Notes: a model not told the origin generated them from the letters alone. A stretch of 64,000 nt of DNA from TK10-74A sp965263065 (GCA_965263065.1 CBDHGH010000003.1:1984001-2048000), one strand, 5' to 3'. Counted from the stretch's first letter, positions 51,279-59,963 are shown. Numbers and translations are program-made.

Positions 51279-51476
51279 ATGGTGCAAGATCCGAGCACTG
51301 CGCGGACCGAGCACGACGCCACTCCCGATCCGGTCACCCGCCGCCTCATGGCTGACGATAGCGTCCGGCGCGCTCTGGAGACCGCCACCGCCGATGTTCT
51401 CGCGGGAGTCCGCGGCATCTCGTGGGAGGAGTTCCGGCGGCAGCACCCGGAGATGCCCGACCCGTATGCGGGCTAG
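51279..51476 (+). CDS. Small acidic protein, possible antitoxin
   Basis: 65 residues from ATG 51279, with GAAGGAG upstream and a TACACT -10-like box at about 51239. The sequence has a helical middle (DSVRRALETATADVLAGV) and the tail WEEFRRQHPEMPDPYAG. It overlaps the start of a second short ORF by 11 bases, as toxin-antitoxin pairs often do. No family recognised. Confidence 0.5.
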   Translation: MVQDPSTARTEHDATPDPVTRRLMADDSVRRALETATADVLAGVRGISWEEFRRQHPEMPDPYAG

Positions 51477-51618
51477 TGTCACCCTGCTCTCGACTGTCCC
51501 TCCCACGCCCATCACCTTCTACCGTAAGTACGCGCAGGGTATGCACATCCTCTATCGCGTGCCGGACATGAACAGCGTCCCGGTCGAGGTCCAGATCGCC
51601 TGGTTCGTCGACGCCTAG
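51466..51618 (+). CDS. Short ORF, possible toxin remnant
   Basis: 50 codons overlapping the previous small gene. The product contains TFYRKYAQGMHILYRVPD and ends VQIAWFVDA. The ILYRV element recalls the final strand of RelE/ParE toxins, but the protein is too short for that fold. Probably a remnant or a spurious ORF. Confidence 0.3.
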   Translation: MRASVTLLSTVPPTPITFYRKYAQGMHILYRVPDMNSVPVEVQIAWFVDA

Positions 51619-51698
51619 CCGGAGAGAACTCCCTCCCGGGCGAGGCGATTCTGCGTATTGGGCTACTCGACGACGGCGAGACTGTGGCAGTCGCGGCC

Positions 51699-51950
51699 CT
51701 AGGTGAGCTTCGCGACTGCGACGGCGACGGCGGCGACGGCGACGGCGAAGCCGGCGAGCCGGAACAGGGCCGCGTAGATGTCGGCTCGCAGCGCCGCGAT
51801 GTCCTCCCGCAGCGCTGCGACGTCGTCGCGCCCGGGCGCGACCGCTTCCCCGATCACTGCCGCGATCGTCTCGGCCGCGGCCGGCGGCTGATCCGCCTCG
51901 TCGCGGAGACGTTGGGCCGCCCTGAGGGTGTCGAACGTCATCATGCGCAC
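51699..51950 (-). CDS. Small coiled-coil/membrane protein, paralogue of the product at 57756
   Basis: 83 residues: MTFDTLRAAQRLRDEADQPP, a coiled coil (ALREDIAALRADI) and a C-terminal membrane helix (FAVAVAAVAVAVAKL). The plan matches bacterial CCDC90/DUF1640-like proteins. The first 60 residues are almost the same as in the 156-residue protein at 57756-58226; the coiled coil here is about 70 residues shorter. Function unknown. Confidence 0.7.
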   Translation of the reverse strand: MRMMTFDTLRAAQRLRDEADQPPAAAETIAAVIGEAVAPGRDDVAALREDIAALRADIYAALFRLAGFAVAVAAVAVAVAKLT

Positions 51951-51990
51951 AGCCTACACCACGCGCCCGTCGCGCTCCGGCCCCCCGCGA

Positions 51991-53331
51991 CTACGCGCCG
52001 CCGCGGAACAGCGCGTTGGCCGAGTCGGCCAGGGCCATGCGGTCGGTGACGGGCGGGCCCGCGACGGGCGGGTCCACGTCGGGCCAGTAGCCCTCGGGCA
52101 CGGTCCAGAAGCGCAGGACGCGCAGCCGCGGGTCGCCGGTCTCCGTCAGCCGCCGCCCGGCCTCGATGATCGCTTCGCCGAGCACCGTCTGCTTGAAGAT
52201 CCAGTCGTTCAACGCCCGATGCGACGGCGCCTGCCCCGCCGCCAGCGCGCCCGGCTGCGCGACCACCGCCTCTTGGTAGTACGAGCGCAGGTCCTGCGCG
52301 ATGTGGCGCAGCAGGTACGGCATCGGGTGGCCCCAGGCGACGCCGGAGCCCGCGTCGGGCACGCGGTCGAGCGGCGCGCCCTCGGCGACGGCGGCCAGCA
52401 CCGCGGCCAGGGTCTCGGCGTGCGCCGGCACGTCGTCGCCGGCGACCGGGCCGCTGCCGCCCACGACGCTGCGGCCGCGGACGCGGTGCGTCTCGCGCCA
52501 CCAGGGCGCCAGGCCCTGGACCTCGGCCCGCAACCGCCCGGCCAGCGTGTCGCTCTCGGGCGGCGCGAACGCGACGGGGCAGGCCCAGGTATCGGAGAAC
52601 GACGCCGCGGGCGCGTCGATGGGGTAGTCGACGATGCCGTGCGTGCTGAGCGTCGGCAGCAGGTGCAGCGCCGCCCGCAGCACGTCGCGCTGGAAGTCGG
52701 GGTCGTCGGGCACGCCGAACGGGCGGCCCAGGTAGAACGACACCCAGAGCGCCCGCGGCGGATTCATCGCCTCGCTGTGCTCGCGGATCAGCGAGATGCT
52801 GGTCGTCGCGACCCCCTCCCGCTCGATGAAATGCGCCAGCGCACCCACGGTGCGCGTGCAGACCGGTCAAACGGGTGCCAGCACCACCGCATCGACGCCG
52901 TCGCGCTTGAGCAGCCGGCCCACCTCGCGCGCCGCCGGCTCCAGCCGCTCGGGCCGCGGGACGCCGCCCATGAACGAGTAGTGCCAGCGCGCCACCGCGC
53001 CGATCTCGCCCGCCGCGGCCAGCTCGCGCAGCCGCTCCAGCGGCAGCACGACGTTGGCGTCCTGCTCGAGCGCCGAGCGGTCCCAGTTGACGCTGACGTG
53101 CGAGCTGACCAGATCGGCGAGGTCGGCGTCGCCGGGGATGAGGCGGTAGTCGACCGCGCCCGCCGCGAAGCGCGCGTCGTCGCGGCGGTGCAGCCCCGCC
53201 GTCGTGATCAGCGCGATGGTCGATTCGGCCAGCGGCTTGGGCGTGATCCAGTCGCCGGGCGCAATCCCGGAGGGCGGCAGATTGCGCATGTGCTCGGCCT
53301 CTTCCGGGTGCAGATCGGATAGGCGGACCAT
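51991..53331 (-). CDS. GrdB-like selenoprotein (glycine/sarcosine/betaine/D-proline reductase selenoprotein B family), in-frame UGA = Sec155
   Basis: 446 residues when the TGA at 52869-52867 is read as selenocysteine. Residues 1-154 show the family blocks ITTAGLHRRDD, then SSHVSVNWDRSALEQDANVV and ARWHYSFMGG. They run into DAVVLAPV-Sec-PVCTRTVG, where Cys-containing homologues have CPVC. The frame then stays open, in family register (HFIEREGVATTSISLIREHS), to 51991. A 7-bp hairpin follows the UGA. Probably a UxxC redox enzyme or reductase component; the substrate is unknown, and the partner subunits GrdA/GrdC are not here. No Shine-Dalgarno-bearing restart was found at 52848. Confidence 0.88.
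52839..52855 (-). promoter_or_regulatory. Candidate bacterial SECIS element
   Basis: Starting 11 bases after the UGA, the mRNA forms GCGCACC-GUG-GGUGCGC, a perfect 7-bp stem with a triloop whose first base is G. A lower 3-bp stem and 2x2 internal loop extend it. The loop lies 19 bases after the UGA, within the spacing expected for bacterial SECIS. Confidence 0.7.
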
Positions 53332-53592
53332 GCGTGCTCCTTACTGCGTCGCCCGGCGGCCGCCGCCCGCGACCCGGCGAGCATCGCACAGGCCCCACGG
53401 GCCGCGTCAAGCGGCGGACTGGTGTGTGGAATACGGCCGTCGGGTAATGATTTTACGTACCGCAGGAAGTGTATCGTGCTAACCTATCCCGACTTGGGCC
53501 GTCGCGCAACGCTGCGGCGGGGTTTCGCACGGGCCGACAATCGCGCCCGGCGTGGTCACACCGGACACCCCAGGTCACAAGGAGGACCCGCG

Positions 53593-55776
53593 ATGCAGAG
53601 CAACTATTGGACTCGAATGCGCACGCGCCGAATCAGCCGTCGCACGATGTTGGGCGCCAGCGCCAAGGCCGGCGTCGGCGCTGCCGGGCTGGCCCTGGTC
53701 GGCTGCGGCGACGACGATGACGCCGCGCCGGCCGCCGTCGATACGTCGGCGATCGACGCTGCCGCCGGCGACACCAGCGAAGCCGCGCGCGTCGCGGGCG
53801 AGGCCGCCGAGGCCGCGGACCGCGCCGCCTCTGCCGCCGAAGCCGCCGCTGCGGCCGCCGCCGAAGCCGCGGAGTCGGACGACGCCTCCCAGGCCGCCGC
53901 GGCCGCCGAAGCCGCCGCCCGGGCCGCCGCCGACGCGGCCGCCGCCGCTGAAGCCGCGGGCGACGCGGGCGCCGCCGCCGTCGCGCAAGCGGCCGCGGAT
54001 GCCGCCGGGGCCGCCGCCGCCGCCGCCCGTGAGGCCGGCGCCGAGGACGACGCCGCTCGGCGTGCCGCAGTCCAAGCCGCGGCCGACGCCGCCGCTGCTG
54101 CCGCCGAAGCGGCGGCGGATGCGGCGGAGGCCGCCCGCGAGGCCGCCGAAATGGCCACCATGGCCACGGAAGCGGTGCAGGAGGCCATGGTCGGCGGCGT
54201 CTACCGCCGCGCCAACACCTCGACGCCGAACTTCGCCAACCTCGGCTTCAGCACGGCCGGCAACAACAACGGCTTCAACGAGGACTACAGCATCTACGAG
54301 CGCATCGCGCGCGTCTCGGCCAGCACGCTGGAGCCGGACCCGGGCACGGCCCCCAACCTCACCCGGGCCGTCGACCAGGACTTCACCATCGAGCCGGTCC
54401 TCGTCAAGAGCTGGGAGCGCCCCGACAACCTCACCTGGGTGTTCGATGTGCGCACGGACCCGGTCTGGCACACCGGCCGCCCCTTCGACATCGAAGATAT
54501 CCACTACATGTTCAGCTCGCTCCGCGACCCCGACGTCGCCGGACCCGGCGTCACGCAGGCCGGCGCGATGACGGAGAACATCGACACCTCGGACCCCGTG
54601 GACGACACCACCTATCGCTTCACGCTCAGCAAGCCCACCGGCTACATCGAGACCCTGCTCGAGCAGGCCAACGTCGTCGACCGCATGACCTGGGAGGACC
54701 GCGAGGAGACCGCCCAGATCGTCGGCACGGGGCCCTACACCTTCGACAACTACGACCCCAACCGCGGCTGGGATCAGCTGCCGCACCACGACCACGCCTC
54801 CAACAACCCGCACTCCGTCTACTCGGGCGGCGGGCCGCAGTTCGAGCGCATCCAGCACACGATCTTCGCCGACACGGCCGCCATGGGGCTGGCCTTCGAG
54901 GCCGGCGAGCTCGACTCCCACCAGGGCGTCCCCATCGGCCTGCCCGAGATCGAGGCGCGCCTGCTGGAAGACCCCGACGTCAACGCCTTCACCGGCTGGG
55001 GGCTGGGCGGTCGCACGCTGCGCTTCCGCGCCGACGCGGAGCCCTTCCGCAACAAGCTCGCCCGCCAGGCCGTGCTCACCCTCGTCGACGCCGACCGCGT
55101 GCAGCGGGAATTCGGCGGCACCTTCGACAAATCCGGCCGCCTGCCCTGGCAGCCGGGCTCGGCGGCGTTCGTCCCCGACCTCGACCCGCATGCCATGAGC
55201 GGCGACCAGGACGCGGCCCGCGCCCACGCCGGCCAGCTGTTCGAAGCGGCCGGCTTCACCGGCGGCGAGGTCTTGAAGATCGTCATCCTGCCGGAGCGCC
55301 TCGACGCGCCCGCGCTCGCCCAGCTGCTCCAGCAGGAGGTCGCGGCGTTCGGCATTGAGACGGAGGTCAGCCCGCTCGAATACTCCGACTTCGTCGCGCA
55401 GCTCACCTCGGGCACCTTCGAGCACTTCATGCTCGGCGCCGGCGACTGGATCCGCCCCGGCTCCCCCGCCTACACCATCCTCTACTCCGGCCACTACAAG
55501 GGCATCTACAGCGCCCCCGCGGTCGAGGGCGTGCCCGTGGAGGAGCGCGACGGCGTCCGCGACGAGCCCGAGTGGCTCGACATGATCCAGCAGGGCATCG
55601 ACGGCACCTGGACCGACTGGCGGGCCTGGAACGAGAAGTTCCTCGACGTGGCCTGGAGCTACGTGCTCTACCGTCAGTACCGCGTCAACTTCGAGAGTAA
55701 CCAGGTCGCGCAGTCGCCGGCCCCGGATGCGAACTCCTGGCCGTACTCGCCGGGGACGCACTTCAGCATGGCGTAG
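53593..55776 (+). CDS. Tat-exported substrate-binding lipoprotein with a long alanine-rich linker
   Basis: 727 residues from ATG 53593 (AAGGAGG upstream). The Tat motif SRRTML (15-20) and lipobox ALVGC (Cys38) predict a folded, lipid-anchored protein. Residues about 46-200 are almost only Ala with Glu/Asp/Arg, a predicted long rigid helix. The family 5 binding domain follows (RPFDIEDIHYMFSSLRDPDV). No permease or ATPase genes are adjacent; it is an orphan next to the selenoprotein, and both could share a substrate pathway, which is a guess. The 260 bases upstream hold the promoter region and no gene. Confidence 0.9.
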   Translation: MQSNYWTRMRTRRISRRTMLGASAKAGVGAAGLALVGCGDDDDAAPAAVDTSAIDAAAGDTSEAARVAGEAAEAADRAASAAEAAAAAAAEAAESDDASQAAAAAEAAARAAADAAAAAEAAGDAGAAAVAQAAADAAGAAAAAAREAGAEDDAARRAAVQAAADAAAAAAEAAADAAEAAREAAEMATMATEAVQEAMVGGVYRRANTSTPNFANLGFSTAGNNNGFNEDYSIYERIARVSASTLEPDPGTAPNLTRAVDQDFTIEPVLVKSWERPDNLTWVFDVRTDPVWHTGRPFDIEDIHYMFSSLRDPDVAGPGVTQAGAMTENIDTSDPVDDTTYRFTLSKPTGYIETLLEQANVVDRMTWEDREETAQIVGTGPYTFDNYDPNRGWDQLPHHDHASNNPHSVYSGGGPQFERIQHTIFADTAAMGLAFEAGELDSHQGVPIGLPEIEARLLEDPDVNAFTGWGLGGRTLRFRADAEPFRNKLARQAVLTLVDADRVQREFGGTFDKSGRLPWQPGSAAFVPDLDPHAMSGDQDAARAHAGQLFEAAGFTGGEVLKIVILPERLDAPALAQLLQQEVAAFGIETEVSPLEYSDFVAQLTSGTFEHFMLGAGDWIRPGSPAYTILYSGHYKGIYSAPAVEGVPVEERDGVRDEPEWLDMIQQGIDGTWTDWRAWNEKFLDVAWSYVLYRQYRVNFESNQVAQSPAPDANSWPYSPGTHFSMA

Positions 55777-55800
55777 CCTGATGGCGTAGCCTGCTGCGAA

Positions 55801-55857
55801 AGACGGGAGCACCCGGGCCTGGACGGCGATCCGTCGCCGCCCAGGCCCGGTCCGTCT
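55801..55857 (+). terminator. Long interrupted hairpin after the binding-protein gene
   Basis: AGACGG/CCGTCT outer arms enclose CCGGGCCTGG/CCAGGCCCGG (55813-55822, 55841-55850) and an inner CGGCGA/TCGCCG. No U-tract follows. A strong 3'-end structure for the upstream gene. Confidence 0.6.
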
Positions 55858-55903
55858 CCCGGCCGGTCGCGCTCCGGCGCCAGTAGGACGCGAGGTCCCG
55901 CCG

Positions 55904-56902
55904 ATGGTCAACGCCCTCACTCCGGGCTTCGCGGCCCGCCTCGACGCCGAGCACCTCGCCGTCCTCCAGTCGCGCCCCGGCCCGCCGCTCGACCTGTCCG
56001 ACATCCCCGCCGCCCGCAAGCGCCGCGCCGCCGAGGCCGCGCTGCTGCCCACTCCGCCCATCCCGGACGGCGTCACCACCGAGGATCGCCAGGTCCCCAA
56101 CACAGCCGCCGCCACGCCGGATGCGCCGGGCGTCACGGTCCGCCTGTACCGACCCGCGACGCTGCCGTCCGGCGCGCCGGCCCTCTACTACATCCACGGC
56201 GGCGGCATGGTGCTGGGCGATGTCGCCATGAGCGACCCCTACTGCGCCGGCCTCGCCGACCGGCTCAACATCCTCGTCGCCTCCGTCGAGTACCGCCTCG
56301 CCCCCGAGCACCCATTCCCCGCCCCCCTCGACGACTGCTACGCCGGACTCGCCTGGCTGGCGACCACCGCCCCCGAGCTGGGCCTCGATCGGCGGCGCAT
56401 CGCGATCGGCGGTGGCAGCGCCGGCGGCGGTCTGGCCGCCGGCCTCGCGCTGCTGGTCCGCGATCGCGGCGAGATCGATGTCTGCTTCCAGCTACTCGTC
56501 TTCCCGATGCTCGACGACCGCAACCAGACCCCCAGCAGCTACGCCATCACCGAGCCGTTCGTCTGGGATCGGGTCAAGAACATCGCCGGCTGGAACGCCT
56601 ACCTCGACGGCCGGGCCGGCGCCGACGACGTCTCGCCCTACGCCGCGCCCGCCCGCGCCGGCGACCTCGCGGGGCTGCCGCCCGCCTACATCAGCGTCGG
56701 CACGCTCGACCTCTTCCTCGACGAGGACATCGCCTACGCCCAGGCGCTGCTGGCCGCGCAGGTGCCGGTCGAGCTGCACGTCTACCCGGGCGCCTTCCAC
56801 GGCTCCGCCACGCTCGTGCCGGACGCGCCCATCTCGAAGCGCTGGCAGGCCGACGAACTCGCCGCCCTGCGGGAGGCGCTGCACGGGCCGGCCCCCCGCT
56901 GA
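55904..56902 (+). CDS. Alpha/beta hydrolase, hormone-sensitive-lipase-like esterase
   Basis: 332 residues. Oxyanion motif HGGG (in YYIHGGGMVLG, about 97-104), nucleophile motif GGGSAGGG (usual GDSAGG; Ser about residue 174), and the acid and histidine in SVGTLDLFLDED and VYPGAFHGS. Bacterial members hydrolyse short-chain esters or carboxylates in the cytoplasm. No signal peptide. Neighbours give no substrate hint. Confidence 0.9.
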   Translation: MVNALTPGFAARLDAEHLAVLQSRPGPPLDLSDIPAARKRRAAEAALLPTPPIPDGVTTEDRQVPNTAAATPDAPGVTVRLYRPATLPSGAPALYYIHGGGMVLGDVAMSDPYCAGLADRLNILVASVEYRLAPEHPFPAPLDDCYAGLAWLATTAPELGLDRRRIAIGGGSAGGGLAAGLALLVRDRGEIDVCFQLLVFPMLDDRNQTPSSYAITEPFVWDRVKNIAGWNAYLDGRAGADDVSPYAAPARAGDLAGLPPAYISVGTLDLFLDEDIAYAQALLAAQVPVELHVYPGAFHGSATLVPDAPISKRWQADELAALREALHGPAPR

Positions 56903-57006
56903 CCCTGACCGGGACAGCCGCGGTCGCCCCCTGACCCCCGCCCGCCCCTGCCCGGCCGTCGCACCCACCCCCGGGCGCGCGATAGACCTGGCGAGCGGAG
57001 GACGGA

Positions 57007-57312
57007 ATGGCCGAGCAGGCTCTCAGCAGCAGCGACACGCTGGCCCTCCTGCGGGCGCACAAGCCGGTGCTGGCCGAGCGCTTCGGCGTGTCCGGCCTCG
57101 CGCTGTTCGGCTCCACCGTCCGCGACGAGGCGGGGCCGGACAGCGACATCGACATCCTCGTCAGCTTCACGCGGCCTCTCGGGTCGAAGCAGTACTTCGG
57201 CGCCTGGCACTACATCGAGGATCTGCTCGGCCGGCCGGTCGATCTCGTGATGGACGGCGCCGTGCGGGCCGAACTGCGCCCCTACATCGAGGCCGAGGCC
57301 GTGTATGCCTGA
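57007..57312 (+). CDS. MNT-type minimal nucleotidyltransferase (antitoxin)
   Basis: 101 residues with the polymerase-beta-like signature LFGSTVRDEAGPDSDIDILV (GSxxR...DxD). In MNT/HEPN pairs this enzyme neutralises the HEPN RNase by AMPylation. The stop overlaps an ATG that opens a HEPN-like start, but that partner is truncated (next entry). Start ATG 57007 follows GCGGAGG. Confidence 0.9.
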   Translation: MAEQALSSSDTLALLRAHKPVLAERFGVSGLALFGSTVRDEAGPDSDIDILVSFTRPLGSKQYFGAWHYIEDLLGRPVDLVMDGAVRAELRPYIEAEAVYA

Positions 57313-57421
57313 GCGCCGCTGGGATCTGTACGTGCGCGACGCCACCCCGAGCTCCGAAGGAGTGATAGCCTTAGGCACCAGGAAACGGGAAGGGCGCGAT
57401 GGTAGCCATGACGACGACTGA
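57305..57421 (+). pseudogene. Truncated HEPN (DUF86) toxin partner of the MNT protein
   Basis: A 38-codon ORF overlapping the MNT stop by eight bases. It starts MPERRWDLYVRDA, the usual opening of DUF86 HEPN toxins, then changes to an unrelated sequence (TPSSEGVIALGTRKREGR) and stops. The RxxxxH active-site part is missing. Probably deleted when the following repeat-coding gene came in. Confidence 0.55.
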
Positions 57422-57674
57422 CCTCAGCGCTCGCGTGACAGGCCTCAGCGATCACGTGACAGTCCTCAGCGATCACCTGACAGTCCTCAGTGATCGCGTG
57501 ACAGGCCTCAGCGATCGTGTGACGCACATTGAAGCATCGATCATGCACCTCGCCACCAAGACCGACCTCGCCCAGGCGGAAACGCGGCTCACCCGCTGGA
57601 CGGTCGCGACCATGCTTGCCGGCATGGCCGCCGCCGCCGCGATCGCCGCGGCCGTCGCTGCCCTGGCCGGCTAG
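57399..57674 (+). CDS. Small coiled-coil/membrane protein built on 7-residue repeats
   Basis: 91 residues from ATG 57399 (GGGAAGG upstream). Four to five heptads of the form xLSDxVT lead to TKTDLAQAETRLTRW and a C-terminal membrane helix (AAAAAIAAAVAALAG). The plan matches CCDC90/DUF1640-like proteins. Function unknown. Confidence 0.65.
   Translation: MVAMTTTDLSARVTGLSDHVTVLSDHLTVLSDRVTGLSDRVTHIEASIMHLATKTDLAQAETRLTRWTVATMLAGMAAAAAIAAAVAALAG
57423..57527 (+). repeat. Five tandem 21-base repeats encoding coiled-coil heptads
   Basis: Units start at 57423, 57444, 57465, 57486 and 57507, each CTCAG[C/T]G-TC--GTGACAG-C with few changes. As each unit encodes exactly one heptad, unit-number changes would lengthen or shorten the coil without a frameshift. 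Confidence 0.8.
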
Positions 57675-57755
57675 CCCGCCGAGACGCGGTCGCGGCGCCG
57701 CCCCCCGATCCCCGGCCGGAAACCGGCGTGACTGGGGAGGCCGGAGCGTGAGAGC

Positions 57756-58226
57756 CTAGGCGAGCTTCACGATGGCGACGGCGATCGTCGCGACGGCGAC
57801 GGTGAACCCGGCGAGTTGGAGCACGAGCGTGCGCAGATCGGCCTGTAGGTCCGCCCGCAGCGCCTGCTGGCTCTCCCGGAACTCGCCCCGCATCGCCGCG
57901 CTGTCCTCGCGGATCTCGCCCCGGAGGGCCGCGATGTCCTCGCGCGCCTCGGCCCGCTGCGCCGCCATGTCGCCCCGCAGCCCCGCCACCTCGTCATGGA
58001 GTTCGCCCCGGAGGGCCGCGATGTCCTCGCGCACGTCGGCCCGCAGCGCCACCATGTCCTGGCGCAGCGCCCCTACGTCCTCGCGCAGCGCCATCACGTC
58101 GTCGCGCCCCGGCGCGACGGCCTCCCCGATCACGGCTGCGATCGTCTCGGCCGCGGCCGACGGCTGGTCCGCCTCGTCGCGGAGCCGTTGGGCCGCCCGG
58201 AGGGTGTCGAACGTCGTCATACGCAC
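57756..58226 (-). CDS. Coiled-coil/membrane protein, long paralogue of the product at 51699
   Basis: 156 residues from GTG 58226; ATG 58220 is an alternative. MTTFDTLRAAQRLRDEADQP, then about 90 residues of coiled coil with repeated REDIAALRGE-type units, then a C-terminal membrane helix (FTVAVATIAVAIVKLA). CCDC90/DUF1640-like. With 51699-51950 it forms a direct repeat of about 6 kb spacing. Confidence 0.75.
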   Translation of the reverse strand: MRMTTFDTLRAAQRLRDEADQPSAAAETIAAVIGEAVAPGRDDVMALREDVGALRQDMVALRADVREDIAALRGELHDEVAGLRGDMAAQRAEAREDIAALRGEIREDSAAMRGEFRESQQALRADLQADLRTLVLQLAGFTVAVATIAVAIVKLA

Positions 58227-58244
58227 AGTCTACACGCCCGGCCC

Positions 58245-59963
58245 CTACGAATCCGCGGCGACCCCGGGCACGACCTCCACCTCGATGTCGTCCAGGAACG
58301 CCTCCGCCGGGTCGTCGCCGCCGTCCGACTCCGCCTCCGTCGGCACCCCGAACGCCTCGCCGTACTGCCGCAGCAACACGAACTGGTCGCCGTACTTGAT
58401 GGCCCCCGCCGTGTTCTGCGCCGAGGCCAGCAGCAGCGTGTCCCGCATCGGCGAGCTCGTGCGCCGGTAGTCCTGCAGGGTGCACAGCCCGATCTCCTGG
58501 TTGTGCGGGTCGTTGCCGTGCTTCGCCGCCGCCACGGCCAGCGTCTGCACGAGCCGGTCGCGGTCGTGGTCCCCGTCCAGGTAGGCCTGCGTCCAGTCGA
58601 CGCTCGCGTCCATCTCCGTGGCCAGCAGCGCCGACTCCAGTCGGCGCAGGATCTGCGGCCCCGAGAACTGGTCCGACCCCTTCGGCGGCATCGCCTTCCG
58701 CGGCCCGTTCGGCACCCCGTCCATGACGACCATGGCGTCCGCCGAGTGGATGTGCCGCGACGCCTGATTGATGAAGTTCGCTGCCACGAACAGCAGCTTC
58801 GTGCGGTGCGGGTGGTCGAATTGGTCGTAGAACCAGGCCACCATGTTGCAGTATTCCATCGTGTGGTGCGGCATCGTGAAGGCGTGCGGCGCCCGCGTCT
58901 CGAGCAGCAGCCGCGCCGATGCGATCTGGATCGCGTCCAAGATCGACCGCGGCGACCGCCCCGCCCGCAGCAGCCCGATCAGCGGCTCGATGAAGTGCGT
59001 CTCGTCGCCCCGCAGGATCGCGTGGATCAGCGACTCCGCCTCCGGCTGCGAGACCGGCGTCGTGTTGGCGAACAGCCGCCGGTCGGTGCCGGTCGCCACC
59101 GTGGCGGCCAGCGTCGACTCCGGCGCCTCCTCCTCCAGCTCGTTCAGCATGATCTGGCAGGCTGCCTCGAAGCTCGAATACCAGCGCGGGCCCACCGCCA
59201 AGTCCGGCACCGCCGCGTAGATCACGTGGTCCGCGTGCTCCCAGCCGATCGCCCGCCCCAGCTCGATCAACGACCGCTGCCGGTACGCCTTGTGCCCCGT
59301 CGTGTACGACCGGTTCCAGATCATCCGGTCCTGCACGTCCATCAGCCCCGTGAACATCGTGTGCGCCAGCAGCTCCTCGCGCCGTCCCCACAACTCCCAC
59401 AGCCCCAGCCACAGCCGGTACGCCTCGTCCACCCGGCCCCACTCGACCAGCCGCTGCCAGCGCTCCACTTCCTCCTCGAAGCTGCCCTCCAGCGCCGCCG
59501 GCTCCTGGTCCTCCCAATGCACGACCGGCATCGCCGGGCCGTCAGGATGCGCCGAGGCGTCGTACGTGCGCCGTGCGTAGTGCCCGGGCATCTTGCCCAG
59601 CAACTGGTTCCAGATGTCGAGCGAGCTGGGCACGTACCACGCGGTCTGCGCCAGCGGCAGGTCTCGCAGCGACTTCGGCATGAAGTCTTGCAGCGACAGC
59701 GTCGCCCGCGCGCTCAGCAGCGCGTGGTCGTTGTTGACGAAGCGCACGAAGCCGCCATCCATGCGCTGGTGGTAGGGCACGTGCGTGTAGGGCGCGTGGA
59801 TGCGCACCGTCTCGCTGAGGATCTCCGTCGTCGGCCGGCCGTCCTGGATCAGGTCGAACGTCACGGCGCTCGCCCCCGCCGAGTCGCGCTCGATCACCCG
59901 CTCCCGTAGCTGCTCGTACTTGCCGACGGTCTCACGGTCGGTGATCGAGGGTGAGAGTGCCAT
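58245..59963 (-). CDS. Unrecognised 572-residue soluble, mostly helical protein
   Basis: Not recognised. No signal peptide or membrane helix. The protein is rich in Trp, His and Arg with helical stretches (FEEEVERWQRLVEWGRVDEAYRL is broken by loops), and several histidine-rich segments: FTMPHHTMEYC, FDHPHRTK, SRHIHSAD. These could be metal or cofactor ligands. The C-terminus is acidic (about the last 25 residues). It ends 18 bases from the small coiled-coil gene and lies 68 bases downstream of the alcohol dehydrogenase in the same direction, so both may act in one oxidation pathway. That link is only positional. Confidence 0.7.
   Translation of the reverse strand: MALSPSITDRETVGKYEQLRERVIERDSAGASAVTFDLIQDGRPTTEILSETVRIHAPYTHVPYHQRMDGGFVRFVNNDHALLSARATLSLQDFMPKSLRDLPLAQTAWYVPSSLDIWNQLLGKMPGHYARRTYDASAHPDGPAMPVVHWEDQEPAALEGSFEEEVERWQRLVEWGRVDEAYRLWLGLWELWGRREELLAHTMFTGLMDVQDRMIWNRSYTTGHKAYRQRSLIELGRAIGWEHADHVIYAAVPDLAVGPRWYSSFEAACQIMLNELEEEAPESTLAATVATGTDRRLFANTTPVSQPEAESLIHAILRGDETHFIEPLIGLLRAGRSPRSILDAIQIASARLLLETRAPHAFTMPHHTMEYCNMVAWFYDQFDHPHRTKLLFVAANFINQASRHIHSADAMVVMDGVPNGPRKAMPPKGSDQFSGPQILRRLESALLATEMDASVDWTQAYLDGDHDRDRLVQTLAVAAAKHGNDPHNQEIGLCTLQDYRRTSSPMRDTLLLASAQNTAGAIKYGDQFVLLRQYGEAFGVPTEAESDGGDDPAEAFLDDIEVEVVPGVAADS

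Noticed and set aside
49630..51465. Long plus-strand ORF over the tRNA and the phosphohexomutase gene
   Set aside because: Composition is that of an antisense shadow; only the last 50 codons could be a separate short ORF.
52848..52869. Reading the TGA as a true stop, with two separate genes or a pseudogene
   Set aside because: The frame, family similarity and motif continue without gap across the TGA, the second half has no ribosome site, a SECIS-like hairpin follows, and selB is in the window.
51941..53410. 489-residue minus-strand ORF overlapping the selenoprotein in another frame
   Set aside because: Low-complexity Arg/Ala/Gly shadow with no motif.
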